Positions 23,252-35,164 of a stretch of DNA of 64,000 nucleotides are shown one piece after another. The DNA is from Hymenoscyphus infarciens (taxonomy: Eukaryota > Ascomycota > Leotiomycetes > Helotiales > Helotiaceae). The first letter of the stretch is position 1. Each line of letters opens with the position of its first letter. The stretch covers positions 124,001 through 188,000 of the forward strand of contig LLCB01000049.1 in the NCBI GenBank assembly GCA_001414345.1. The letters run 5' to 3'. The notes beneath the pieces are model-generated. The model was not told where the DNA came from. It ran no database searches and saw only the letters and a list, made by a program, of their open reading frames with translations. The translations under genes and the position numbers were made by a program.

Positions 23252-25625
23252 ATGGTTCTCCACCATCCTACACTGGGACCTCTCCTCGGTCTGTCAATGC
23301 CCGCAACGAAAACAACACAATATCGCAACCTCCAATATGCCACCATCGAATCCAGATTCAGCGATCCCATCCTATACTCCCCTCCCTCGCCCCCTCCTAC
23401 AAAAGAATTTGATGCCACGAAGTTTGGGCCTAGCTGCCCGCAACATCCCGCTTGCTTCAAGTATGATTTGAGTCTTGTGGGCGAGTCACCGGAGTTGGAG
23501 AGGGAGATGAAGAGGAGAGTGAACGAGGAGGGAGCTGGGATACACGATGAACTTGGCTGTGCGAATTTGATTGTCGTGGTTCCCGAAGGTGTCGAGAAGA
23601 ATGAATTGCTTCCTGTGATGGTTTGGTGTGTGGAAATACTCGTAGCTGAAGATTGAGGATGCTGATTGGTTTTAGGGTCCACGGGTAATGTTTTCTTCAA
23701 TACTTATCGAATTGAGTTCTTAACCCTGGGTAGTGGTGGCTTTTCGGCCGGAAGCAATTCCTGGCCACATTATGGTATGTTTGTTCTTGATAGTCTCCTA
23801 TTAGGAAATACTAATTGCCGTTGAGACCTGTCGAAATTTGTCCAGACATCTATGGAAATCGGAAAACCAATAATCGGCGTTTCTATCAAGTAAATTATCT
23901 CACCTGTTTGACCTTCTCTCTGCCTTGGCTGATGTTTTGTAAAGTTATCGATTGGGTCCTTTTGGATTCCTCGTTGCCTCCCCGGCGGTTGCAGCAAAGG
24001 GTAATTATGGATTAAAAGATCAAATATGTGCTTTTCAATGGGTATGTTGTAGCTTTCTAGCTATTCAACAATCCTCAATTGATAATGTACGGAGGATACA
24101 AAAGTAACAGAACCTAGATTAAAACCCACATCTCGGGATTTGGCGGTCACCCTGACTCCATCACTGCATTCGGCGAGAGTGCAGGCTCAAGTAAATACTT
24201 CACTCGTCTCCTTTCCCTTTTCTCGCTTCTAACCTTTCATCCTCATTGAACCAAGATTATTTTCAAGTTTCTAATTGCCAAAAATCAAAATAGTCTGTCT
24301 AACAACGCATCTCCATACTCAACCTTCCACTCCTCTCTTCAATCGTCTGATCGCCATCTCCGGGGATCCAACACTCCGTCGTCCAAATGCCATGATAAAG
24401 CAGAAAATGGCCGCTTTCAACATGCGACATAAATTTCTCCATGCAGAATCCTTGCCGGGCGTCAAAAAGGATGAAAAGATATTTCAAACCCTCCCAGCTG
24501 AGGATTTGGCTAGGAAATTGCCGCCATATGGGGCTTGGGCTCCGACTATCGACGGATCGCACATAAAAGATGAAATCACCATCCAACAGATTGCTGATGA
24601 GGGATGGACGACTGGGAAACCGGAGTGGTGTGAGAAAGTACTTATTGGTGATGCTTTGGGTGATGTATTTTCCCTCTTTCCTTATCCCTCATGGGACTCT
24701 TTCATGAATGAAGGCAAATAACTGTAATCAGGCAACGGTTCTTCACGATCGACTCCTCCATCTCCCTTCGGAAAGACTAATTTCTCGTCTTTGGAAATGT
24801 TTAGAAGTGACTTTTCCTCAAAGAGAAACTCCAAATTGGACAGACCTGTCGACGAGAATCTTTCGCGCTTACAATCTACCGATAAATGCGGAGGAGGAGA
24901 AGAGAAAGAGTAGGAAGGAAGTCTATGACGGGATGTTGGAGTTGATGTCAGATTTAAGATTCCACATGCCTTCTGTGGCTATGCAAAGGGGATGGGGGGA
25001 GAGGGTGGATAGATATGTATGGGGAGTTGTGAGTTCATCTTCCCTTCTTGATCAACTTCCATATGCTTAGATTTTTCGATCCTGAAGCAAGTCCTTTGTC
25101 AAATTATCCAGAACAAATACTAACAGCACCTGTCAGCCAAACCCACATCCCAACTCCAAATTTTCCGGCTACCCAGGTCACGAACTCGAAATAGCCTACT
25201 TATTCCAAAACTTCCCTCTGCCTTCTCCGGCTCCCTCCCCCGATAACATGCAACCACTCACACCTACACAAATTGGGAAACAACTAGCATCAACTTTTAT
25301 AAATTTTGCTTACGGTCATGATTATACCTCTTCTATCCCACTTTACTCCCCCGTCCCCATCGGAAACGCACACTTATCCTCCAACACTTCGGCGTTACAA
25401 AGGTTGGAAGTAGTCACGGCACATCTCGAGCCGCCGAAAGAAAACAAGTCCAAAGTAGAAAAGAACTCTGGAATTATATACATCACTTCTTCCCAGGGAG
25501 TTACGCGAATCCCTGTTGAGACGTGGGATTCTGTGTATAACCACAGTAGAGAGGAATTGTGGAATTCGATGCCAGTGGAGAAATGGTATTTATTGGGGGA
25601 TAGGATGCAAAATTCTGCGTATTGA
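23252..25625 (+). CDS. Carboxylesterase/lipase type B, alpha/beta hydrolase
   Basis: Nine exons: 23252-23625, 23676-23684, 23734-23774, 23826-23889, 23945-24041, 24118-24190, 24294-24664, 24732-25028 and 25137-25625. They give 604 aa in one frame. The oxyanion loop HGGGFSAGSN is made by joining three exons, one of only 9 bases. The nucleophile elbow is FGESAGS (Ser about 216), and the catalytic His is in YPGHELEIAYLF (about 457). No signal peptide is evident, so it is probably intracellular. The COesterase family (PF00135) hydrolyses carboxylic esters; the substrate is unknown. The junction at 25028/25137 is the weakest: alternative exon use there would change the segment before PNPHPNS. Neighbours give no functional hint. 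Confidence 0.85.
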
Positions 25626-25760
25626 GTCAGCGGAGGTGATGGGGGTTTAAAGAATAAACAGGTGGGTAAATGGGAAAGGGGAAATGGGAAATGGGTATTG
25701 ATGGGAGGAGGGAGCTCAGTCTGAGGTTCTAAGACAAGGATAATACGACTTTTCAAATCA

Positions 25761-26797
25761 AAAAATTATCGGTAATTATCCATTTTGCCCTCTAAATGAT
25801 GATTTATACCTTAAATATCCCTTGATTAATGAATAATACCTGGAATACCCCTTGTTTTTGTACCCCTTATTTTTAGAGGGCAAAACTGTCAAAACAGGGG
25901 TATTCCAGTCAGTAAATATTCACTACTTTTACTATGTATCTACACCCGTTTTTGAGTGAATCAAAACTATATACTAGGATGCCTTATAATATTCGAGTAC
26001 TAAAATCTATTCCCTCTCTATCTTCTTCCACTATTACCACCACCACCAATATGCTAGCCCTCAAGTACAAGGATAAGGTAGAGCGCGAGCGGCGCGCAAA
26101 GCCTCGTCGTACAATATCAAAAGAGCTCGATCAACAAGAACAACAAGATGAAGCTATTACGAATGAATCAATAGGTGATTCCACGCTAGCGGACACTAAC
26201 GCTTCGAAGGACGTCATACGAATCGGTCGGGAGTGGCCTACTCTTAAGGAGGCAAAAGAGGCTGTAATCGTTTATCTGATTAATCGGGACGAATCCTACA
26301 AGATTGCAATGTCAGATAAAGGTCGGTTTGTCCTCGAGTGTAAGGCAAAAGAGATATGCGAAGTCCACCTACGTATTATCCTTTCCAAGAAGACCAATAC
26401 ACACCTCAATCACCGCGGCAAGAATAGTGTACGATATATCCTTAATACCCACGCCGAATCTATCGATTGAGATCCCAACCTCAAGGCGAAGAATTTGGTG
26501 AATAACGAGAAGTCGCTCGGCCTACTCGCAAAAGTTTACGTATTAGGAAGTAGGTAGATAGTGTAGTAGTAGGTTAATTTACTATATTCATTGAATTTTT
26601 GGTGTATTAGTATAGAGAAAACAATGAATGAGGAAAATATCTTTACTGACTGGAATACCCCTGTTTTGACAGTTTTGCCCTCTAAAAATAAGGGGTACAA
26701 AAACAAGGGGTATTCCAGGTATTATTCATCAATCAAGGGATATTTAAGGTATAAATCATCATTTAGAGGGCAAAATGGATAATTACCGAAAAATTAT
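25761..26797. mobile_element. Small Mutator-like (MULE) DNA transposon with 9-bp target duplication
   Basis: The element spans 25770-26788 (1019 bp), flanked on both sides by AAAAATTAT (25761-25769 and 26789-26797). Terminal inverted repeats of about 147 bp (25770-25916 and 26642-26788) begin CGGTAATTATCCATTTTGCC and are nearly identical. A 9-bp duplication and long inverted repeats are hallmarks of Mutator-like elements. It encloses one open frame that resembles only the DNA-binding start of a transposase, so it should be non-autonomous. Good repeat identity and an exact duplication suggest recent insertion. Confidence 0.92.
25934..26470 (+). CDS. MULE transposase N-terminal fragment
   Basis: This 178-aa frame lies inside the inverted-repeat element. 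After a Ser/Thr-rich and basic start, residues about 95-150 (IGREWPTLKEAKEAV to CKAKEICEVHLRI) follow the pattern of the DBD_Tnp_Mut (PF03108) or FAR1-like domain that opens Mutator-like transposases: an aromatic/hydrophobic 'tleeak' helix followed by a C-x(n)-C strand. The DDE catalytic domain is absent. After the stop, in-frame codons continue briefly (DPNLKAKNLVNNEKSLG), so the present end may be a nonsense mutation before an internal deletion. It may bind the element ends or be non-functional. The start codon is uncertain; the inner ATG at 25981 is equally possible. Confidence 0.6.
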   Translation: MYLHPFLSESKLYTRMPYNIRVLKSIPSLSSSTITTTTNMLALKYKDKVERERRAKPRRTISKELDQQEQQDEAITNESIGDSTLADTNASKDVIRIGREWPTLKEAKEAVIVYLINRDESYKIAMSDKGRFVLECKAKEICEVHLRIILSKKTNTHLNHRGKNSVRYILNTHAESID

Positions 26798-26881
26798 TAA
26801 ACAACTGTCGGGATTATTATACTGGTTTATATAAGACAAGCAGTTAGACCTCCCAACCACAGCCCTCATCCTCAACCCACC

Positions 26882-29800
26882 TCAATAAGCTCCTTCCCTC
26901 CTCTCCCACCTCGGCTGCGGCATCCCAACCACCCCCTCCATCCCCGTCTCAACAACTCCATCAGCTTTCAACTCAAAACTCTCAATCTTCGCACCTCCCT
27001 CACTCAAAGCCCACAGACTAAGTCCGACAGTATTCATCCCCTGATGATTCAATATCCCCTCGGGCACAGGGAAGGAAGTTTGTGGTCCCAAGTTACTGAC
27101 ATACTTCCCGAATTGCCAGCCATTTACATAAAGTAACACCCTGGAATCAACAACAGGTCCAGTGCTATTTTTGAAATTAAAGGAGAGCGGAATATCGAGA
27201 TTTTTAGGGAGTGAGAGGTCGAAGGTCGCGGTGTAGTATCTAATTCCAGGACCGGAGAGACCAGTGAGGGGAGACGTTGTTGACCAATTGGAAGAAGGTG
27301 GTGTAGGCTGATGGAAACCTTGACGTTCGTGAAAGAGGCCGCCTTCGTTTAAAGGTCCTCTGATACGATCGAGATACTATTTCAGCAAGTCAAAATCTTT
27401 CAGTCTTTAGGGCTTGGGAAGATACGAACATGTTCACCCCCCAAATTCCCGGTAACTTTCCACTCCACCTCTGTCCCATTACCTCCTCCGAATTGGTAAT
27501 TCAGAATCCCTCTAGGGACTTTATGTAAATCTCCTCCCGGACCGTAATTCTGTTCTAAACCCATGTGATCTTGTACAATTGTGAAAACATGTTTACTTCC
27601 CGCTTCTAATTTATCAATCACACCCGTGAGATTTTGAGATGCAACGTTGTAGACTCCAGGGTAGTATGTTAGTTGTTTATCATCGAGGTATAAGGAGGCG
27701 GAGAAGGCGGCTCCGCCTTGGATCAGCATTGTGATATTTGTTTCAAGACCCGATGCGATGAAGTGGCCGCGCCATAAGATAGTGCCGGTGTGAAACTAGG
27801 TTGTGTTAGCGAGAAGCGAGTAGAAATTGGAGGGAGACTTACTCCGTAGTCGCTTGCATAGAGACTTGTTGGTGTAGTTGGTTCGCGGGGATTATTTGAG
27901 GTGGTGAGATCTGCCTTTGGCCAAGCAGAGTCATCAAACTCCGGTGTGGTTTCCGGTAAGTTGTTTATGGATTTCTAAGCATCTTTAGCTTTGAATTGGG
28001 GGCGAGACAGGGATAAGAACCCATTCCAAAGTCTCTAAATTCGGAAGCTCGACTTTCAAATCCGTCTGAGTCTTCAACTCGAATCTCAAACTCCCATAAC
28101 TTGTTTTGATAGCCCTGACTTCCTTTCCATTGAAACTGACACTCTTCACATTTTTATCCGCCCATACTTCAGCTACAGCTTGTGTTTGGTTCAAATCCCC
28201 TCTTAACGCTAGAGTTCCATTGTTATCCAGAGCAGATGAGCGGATGAGATATGGACTGCTAACAATGGCACTTCCACCCTCCCATGACGGAGTCCAGAAA
28301 TCGAATGCTGCGTTTCTTGTCACGATTATGACCTTGAGTTTTGGTCCTATGGAAAGTACGGTTTGTGGAGAGGTGATTTTGTACTTGATTGTTGCGATGC
28401 CTTTTGCCACAGTAGAGTTTACTAGCGAGTTACCGCTAAGTTGAGCGATCGTGATTTCTTCTTTTGGGATCAGGAACGCGGTTTCGTGAGTTTCACCGGG
28501 GAATCCGTGTATGACAACTATGGTCTCGGTTGAAAACTCTTTCCTGGGTTTTCGCGTAAGTACAAGTAGAGAGGGCGAGTGACGAGAGTGATTACCAAGT
28601 AAGGATTTCTCCCGACGAGTACAGGATTTCTGCGTTCCCACCGATATCGTAATTCGTAACGTGGATCTACAAAGTTGTCAGTACATTCAACATATCGAAG
28701 AGAACCAACAACAAACCTTTGAATCTCTTCCATTTAAACTCAAATTTCCACCCAGGGTAGGAATAGAAACCTTTCCCTTGCTAGTTGGGACATTTAATTT
28801 GTACGGCGAACTTTCGAGAGAATTATACGCATTATGTCTATCCCCATCTCATCAGCTTTGAAAATCACAGAATAATCACAAATACCAAACTCACCTGGCA
28901 ATCCAAAACACAGTCTTATTTCCCACCACATCGGCCAATTGATTGACAGCAATATCAGAGTTGGTACTAAACACACTCGAATTAACCGTATTCACAGGCC
29001 ACTGATTAAGTGGTTTGGTAGTAAGATAAGCAGGAGAAACTCGTAGGAATTGAGCCAGAAGTTTGAGTTCCGAGTATTTCTCGCGCGTAATGAGCCTGTT
29101 TTCTTTAATGGGACTTCCGTAATCGTAGGAAGTGATTGTGGCGGGGGAAGCGATGTTTCCCCAATTTGTACCTCCGTACATCTGCGGAAAATTAGTCACT
29201 TTGGTAGTGAGTAATGAGGAGCAAGGATACCATGTATAAATTCATGACTGTGGTAGAGAATGAGACGTAGTTCTTGTAGAAGACTCGCTCGAAATCTGAA
29301 CCTGTGTATGTGGCGCAGTCTTCGGGGCTGAACCATCCCCATCTACCATGGGCACCAGCTTGCGTCTGAAAGACTTGTTATCAGCATCGTATGTGACTTT
29401 TTCCAGACGAGCAGACCAACCTCTAAAATCGAGTTTGGATTGCCCCCGGAACGATTTTGGTTAGCTTCCCAAAAGTTGGTAGGCAGTTTGTTGTCTGCCC
29501 AAGTTGAAGTCGCGTTGCAGATGAAAGCTATCCCAAGTCAACAAGCAATCCGACCAATTGAATCGCAAAAACTCACTAAGAGGATAATTATCATATCCCC
29601 TAATATCAACCTCCCCCAACCCAGATCCCGGCGCATAATTAGAAGAAGTATACGCAACCTCATTCGTAATAGTCGGCACCACAACCCCCTCCTCCCTCAT
29701 CAACCTCTGCAACAAATCCATATACTCCGGCTGCGGCCACGGAATATTACAATTCGGACTCTCAAAACAATAACTATACTCATTCTCAGGCTGGACCAAG

Positions 29801-30563
29801 ATCAAAGGTCCCCCATTCGTGATCTGGGCCGGTGCCAAGATCCTACTTATCCTGCGAACATAACTCTCCATCGCATCGAAATATGTTTGATTTCCCGTCC
29901 TCCAGGCACCTGGGACACGAGTCCCCCAGCCAGGTGTTCCGCCTCCTGTTGTTTCCGCATTGATGTATGGACCGGGTCGTGCTATGAGGTACATTCCTGT
30001 CTTCTTGGCGGCTTCGAAGAGAGGGTCGAGGGAGAGGAAACCATCGAAGTTGAAGTCATCTTTGGCGTATTCTACTAGGCCCCAGTGGACATAGAAGGAT
30101 ACTGTATTGAAGCCAAGGGCTTTGATTTTTTCGAGGATATCGAGCCAGAGGGAGGGGACTGGCATTCTGTTTTTTTTACTGGTTAGTGTGATGATTTTGG
30201 GGAATGGGGGAGGGCGTTGGATCCTACCTCCATGGATGGATCTAAAATGGGAGGGTTGTCAATTAAAGAAAAGTTGAACTAGGAGGAAAGGAAGGAAGAA
30301 TTACCTCGCCTGATAATATCACAACTCGTTTACCGTGCACCATTATGGAATGTCCATCCCAAGTGACCTTTTATGAATCAATTAGCTTCAATTGATCAAA
30401 GAAGACGAAGGAAAGATCCGCGTGCCACATCCTGAAACTCATTGCTCGTCCGAATCGTCAATCCATTGGGACTCTGTTTACCTCCCGGTACTGTAGGAAG
30501 ACTAGAAGAGCTCACGCCCACAACCGCAGCAAGCAACGTAATAAGCTTTGAAAATGAAACCAT
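26882..30563 (-). CDS. Secreted beta-galactosidase, glycoside hydrolase family 35
   Basis: Thirteen exons on the minus strand: 30563-30429, 30367-30305, 30241-30228, 30166-29577, 29527-29421, 29365-29231, 29181-28895, 28837-28717, 28666-28596, 28543-28021, 27974-27843, 27795-27430 and 27376-26882. All are in phase and give 1012 aa, the normal LacA length. A signal peptide covers residues 1-19. The catalytic TIM barrel contains QPENEY with the acid/base Glu at 200 and SILETQAG with the nucleophile Glu about 303. Family members usually show EFQAG in an FDPWGG context; this has [12 protein letters not shown]. Beta-sandwich and jelly-roll domains follow. The enzyme removes terminal beta-galactose from plant galactans, xyloglucan or lactose outside the cell. 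Exon 3 is only 14 bases. Which paralogue (lacA, lacB or lacC type) is not determinable here. Confidence 0.93.
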
Positions 30564-31475
30564 ATCGCCGTATGTCCAGAACACACTTCTGTGAGTTGGG
30601 CATCTCGTAAGATGTTATAATGACATTTTGAATAAGATAATCCGAGGTAAGAAAAAAAATGAAGCTCAAGCTTATCCTTGTCAATGACATAGAAACCCCT
30701 TTACCCGTCATCTATCTCCCAGATGCGCACCCGCAGCCGCAGGCGAACAGATCCACAAATGAAGGTTAATATGGTTAAATGTAAAGTTTCCCTGCAAATG
30801 GTACACCGGTTCCACAAGAACTACTATCTTCCATTTCGTAATAACCGCTTCCGTGGCAACATGTAGAAGCCCTTCCACGTGGTAGGCGCGAATCTTTTTC
30901 CATTATAGAAAGTATAGAACGGTCCACGGTTTGGCAAGATAGAAACTTCAAGCCACATATAGAACTCTCCCAAAGGCAGTTTATCATATATCATTCATAA
31001 TCATCCATCCGGAGGTTCTAAACACGCCCTGGAAGTAAACATGCCCTGATTGATTCTGAAGACAGTATGAAGTCCAATCATTCGATGAAACAAAACAAAA
31101 CATTATGATGTCCAAGTCACCAAGGGGTTCTTAGGAACCCAACCCCGCGTTTTCCCCACTTCCCCGCAACAACCAATACCCCGATAAATGTGGAGTAAAG
31201 TCGGCCCCTAAATACAATCAGGCTAAAGAAGACATCGTAAGAACAAACTGTTATTCCTCCACTCGGAGTCGTCGGGTTTGCGACTGCACGCACGCAATAT
31301 TTTGTTGCACATGGACATTTCAAGATAATTTCTCATGAACACCGTGCTCATGAGAGACACAAATATCATTTCACCGCATAGTACCAATAAAATACAAGAT
31401 TCCCAAGACAGCTGTAAAAGACAATTGCTCAAATTGCTCACCTCTGAATGACAAGCCTTGAACCATGGCCCATGA
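30564..31475. other. Intergenic region upstream of beta-galactosidase
   Basis: It contains the beta-galactosidase promoter and the 3' flank of the next minus-strand gene. No gene or repeat seen. Confidence 0.4.
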
Positions 31476-32975
31476 TCAAGGCCACATACTGAGTTGGAAT
31501 ACTCTCCCTTCACTCGAAGGGCCAAAAATCGTACTCAAATCATCACCAAAACTCTGTCGCTCCCCAGATCGCAAACTGGTCGGTGTCTTATTCCCCCTCC
31601 CAAGCTCCTCTCTTCCAATCCCCGGACGCCGTTTGGAGAAAGCAGAACCTTCCCCACCAACAGGTGTCCAACTTCCATTCCCCACAACAACATGTCTCCG
31701 CATCGCAATATTCCAAGCAAAACTGCTCTCGTGAGTGCCCCCAAAGACACTACTCCTCAACAAGACTTGATAATCAATCAAAAGCTTCTGCTCCCATCCA
31801 AGAGCTTGCATTTTAGAAAGCTCCTTTTCGAATCCTTTTCCACTCAATAAATCTTCCTTCGTAACCGCTGATATACCAAAACTAGCAGCGTCCTCCGCAA
31901 AATATCCCTTGTCCTTCTCATTCCCCGATGCAAGGTAGATGACATTCAATTTCAAAGAACTCGCGTGGTTCAAGTAGTTTTCGGTTTGAGGATTATAACC
32001 CGTCCAATTCGCAGCCCCAGCATCCCCCTCCGTCCGCAAATGAGCACCATAATAAGTTCCCAGTTGAACACCCTGATGATCTGCTTTGATCCCCAACTTA
32101 TATTTCTTGTCCATCGCGTATAACACCGTTCCCGCCAATCGTCGCACATCCGCCCTAAACCGTAACAACTTTCCAAAGTTCGCGACAAGATGCGGATCAT
32201 CGTACCAAAGCGGGAATTCGAGGAGTGGTTTCTTGAAAGTAACGAGAACCGGTAGAGCTTCCGAGAAGGGTTTCGGATGCATAGCATTGAGATAATTGTG
32301 AAATACCTCCGCCCATTTCCCCGGTGCTGCCAGAACCTGATCTGCGATGTGGAGAGGACTAAGATCATACGGGTCGAATTTTATGGGTTTCGCTGTTGAT
32401 GGTTTATCCCATAGCTCGTTGACGTGGGGTATGAGGTGTATTTGGGGACATGCGCTGCCCAGCGACCGTGTGAAGTGTTCGAGGTCGAAGAAGCGTTCGA
32501 AGGGATCGGGGGCATCGGTGAGGAGAGGACTTTGTTTGCTTCGTCCGGCTATCAAGGTTTTTCCGCGACCGATCATCTCGGGGATGATGAATGAAGTTGC
32601 TAGTGGTGTTAGTGAGTTTTAGAGAGAAGGATTGTATACTTTACCTCCTGCTTCAATGGCAAAACGTAGGCAGTTTAGATAAACATTTCGAACTATACCA
32701 ACACCGCCTGAAGGGGGTTCGCATTTGATTATCAGGCCTGGCGTCCATGTGGTGTTCTGGCACAAGGCCTTCAATGAACTGCTTTCAAAGGGCCCATCGA
32801 GCTCGGTGTCTGCGACGCCTTGGACAAATACGGCCTTCTTGCCAGACACGGCGGTTTTATATACTTCCTTGTATCTGGAGTTGGGTCGATTGATAACGCG
32901 AAAGAGTTGGAAAACGAGAAAAGACGCCAGGGCCAGAAGAAGGGAGATGCGGACGAAGGCTCGTTGAGAGATCAT
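31476..32975 (-). CDS. Type II membrane protein, O-fucosyltransferase-like
   Basis: Two exons, 32975-32645 and 32599-31476, give 484 aa. A short cytosolic tail is followed by one membrane helix (ISLLLALASFLVFQLF, residues about 9-25) and a lumenal domain, the usual Golgi glycosyltransferase layout. The segment GVGIVRNVYLNCLRFAIEAG joined to ATSFIIPEMIGRG resembles the GDP-fucose protein O-fucosyltransferase nucleotide-binding start, and a conserved HLRTEGDA block follows near residue 325. Such proteins are widespread in filamentous fungi, often unnamed or listed as CigA-type. An in-frame upstream ATG at 33053 would add 26 residues, but the helix is better placed with the chosen start. Activity is inferred from the fold only. 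Confidence 0.75.
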
Positions 32976-34696
32976 GTCGCAATATAATGAAGAAGAGAGG
33001 AAAGAGTGCAAGGAAAGAAAGCAAATACCTCTCTCTATACTCCCTTTGAACATCTTCTTGGAGATTTCAGCCGCATTCCCCTTGGGTCCAAAAGCAATTC
33101 CATTCCATGTCTCAAGAGGGCGCGTTGGCTGTGACGTGTACTCCGTATCATTGAATCAGTCTTCAACGGGATATAATAAAAGATACAGGAAACTATACAT
33201 GAGTTACTGATGTGTAGCGATTCCGATTGATTCGAGAGAATCATAGGAGGTAGAACCAAGTCTCCGGTTTGGTGGTGAGAGAGGGAAGAGCTGAGTGTTT
33301 CTAACTGTCACAAGCCACAAACGCACAGCCACATTCTTTTCCAATCCAAACTGTATCCCAATGAGAGAAGACAAGGGATCTCTACGGACGCCTGCGCCAC
33401 AGATCCATCGCTGCACTTTCTCTTTTGCTCTTCACTCCACTTGACCACTTCTTGCCATCATCAAAGTCTGACTTCCCTTGCTACCGGTAGTCTTCCGGCA
33501 TGCGGCTATTCTCTTTCGTTACTAGAAACCTCGCATCGCATCACTTGCCATCCGTTTGCAAAGCTACAGCCACTTCTCCGCTGACACTCTGGCCAGGCGT
33601 TGGGCTTTTGGAGGTTGGCGAGAATTCTCCTATGACGGGAATTATACTCTTACCTACGTTTTCTTCTTCTTATTCGTATCCTTGACATGATTGGCCATAA
33701 GTAAAGTTGAGCCCCATCCTCTTTTATACTTTTCTCCTTCGTCGTCTTTTGTTGCGGTTTGGTTTCTGTTCTCTACCGGTCATATACTTCTTCGTCATCG
33801 TTCTTCATTTCTGGCCAGATATCACAAAATCACAAGGGTTTGTAGTAAAAGCTACTAAAACTTCCCAGCCTGTCGAAAGGCGTGCACCGGGGAGGAGGTT
33901 TCCTCTTTTCGAAGTGGAAAAGCAATAGTCAAAGAGTTATGAGTTTTGAAATCATTTTACTGTACTCTTTACTCGGTCTCAACGAATGTCTACCTAATGG
34001 TATATTCTTATACCCCGGAACCTTCTATACTTTCAGATGCCGAAGTCTGTCTTTTCGCCAGAAAACATGCTACCCGTAGTATTTTTTTTAAGGGCACTCC
34101 ATGTTTCTACACCTCACAAATTTTTCATTTCTTGTCATCATCGAATATTTTATGGCCCTCGATAGTCTTGCGATATTACCTGTGTGAGAGGGATTTCACG
34201 ATGTTTTAAGTTCTCCTGTTCCTAGCACGCTCGCATCGCTTACATACTTTGCAACACCGACTTCGTAGAACTGGACCCCGTTTCCATTTGTCATGCGGTA
34301 TTTTGGTTTGATTACTATTCTCTACCAGTTATGTAATTCTTTATCCTTGAAAATTTCTACAATGAGGCTTGAGATAAGGTCTGGAGAATATGTTTGGAAC
34401 GTCATTGCATCGACATTTAGACTTCGGCAGCACCTTTTCTCCATTGTTTTGCTTCACTCTTTCTGGAACGCATAGTTTAGCCTTCAAAGTTTTAGGGATC
34501 ATGCAGTAATGATTCCATTATCATATTTTGAACCAAGGGTTCGAGGGCTATGGAGAACGGGCTTTTTGACATTTTCTGTATAAATTCAACGTGGAGTCAC
34601 AACCGGAATGTTTTCAACCAAAGATATCACAAACAAACAAATCCAATTCTGTTTTCTCTACTTAAATTCCTTCCTCAAAATCATTTTCACACAATC
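32976..34696. other. Long intergenic region
   Basis: About 1.7 kb without a supported gene. Several 60-90 aa frames on the plus strand are unconvincing. It includes promoters of both flanking, divergently oriented genes. Confidence 0.4.
34579..34584 (+). promoter_or_regulatory. TATA-like box of small secreted protein gene
   Basis: TATAAA lies 113 bases upstream of the start codon at 34697, a normal place for a fungal TATA element. Confidence 0.45.
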
Positions 34697-35164
34697 ATGA
34701 AGTTATATTCCACCGCCGCCACGATTCTTGCAATATGCACACTTGCATCTGCAACTGCCATGCCTATCCAAGAACGTCAAGACATGACTACAGCAGCGAT
34801 ATCTGACGCATCTGCGAACGTCACGGCGTAAGTAACTTTCTTCTGTTCTCTTCGCATTGCAACTATTTTTTTCCTTCGCTGTACACTACCGCTGACCTTT
34901 TTTTTTATCACAGTGCCTTTGCAACCCCCGACGCGAAGGGTAGGGGAGGACGGGCCAGTGATATCGTTCAGTTAGTGGCGGATGGACTTGGACTAGACAC
35001 TCTACAAGGCTCTATTGTGAATAGCGTTGCGGCGGGATTGCGAAATAATGGTCTGTAAGTTGTTGGAATTACATTGATGTGACATTACTTCTGTTTGAAT
35101 CAAAGCTGGGGTGCGATTGAGCTTTCTTTCTTGTAGAAAGTTGGTTAATGGTATTTTTGCGTAA
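34697..35164 (+). CDS. Small secreted protein, 99 aa, unknown function
   Basis: Three exons, 34697-34827, 34914-35054 and 35137-35164, each with a GTAAGT donor and CAG or TAG acceptor, give 99 aa. A clear signal peptide (MKLYSTAATILAICTLASATA) is followed by an Arg-containing PIQERQ stretch that could be a processing site, a Thr/Ala-rich spacer, a basic KGRGGR segment, and a C-terminal part with regular hydrophobic spacing (IVQLVADGLGLDTLQ to LRNNGLKLVNGIFA), likely an amphipathic helix. The mature protein has no cysteine, unlike most small effectors. I do not recognise a family. The good splice sites, TATA box and signal peptide support a real gene. It has no operon-like partner. Confidence 0.7.

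Noticed and set aside
28517..28733. Separate small gene in the beta-galactosidase locus
   Set aside because: It is the out-of-frame reading of exons 8-9 of the GH35 gene.
29440..30078. 212-aa plus-strand frame
   Set aside because: Antisense of the GH35 catalytic exon; Arg/Ile-rich composition of a shadow frame.
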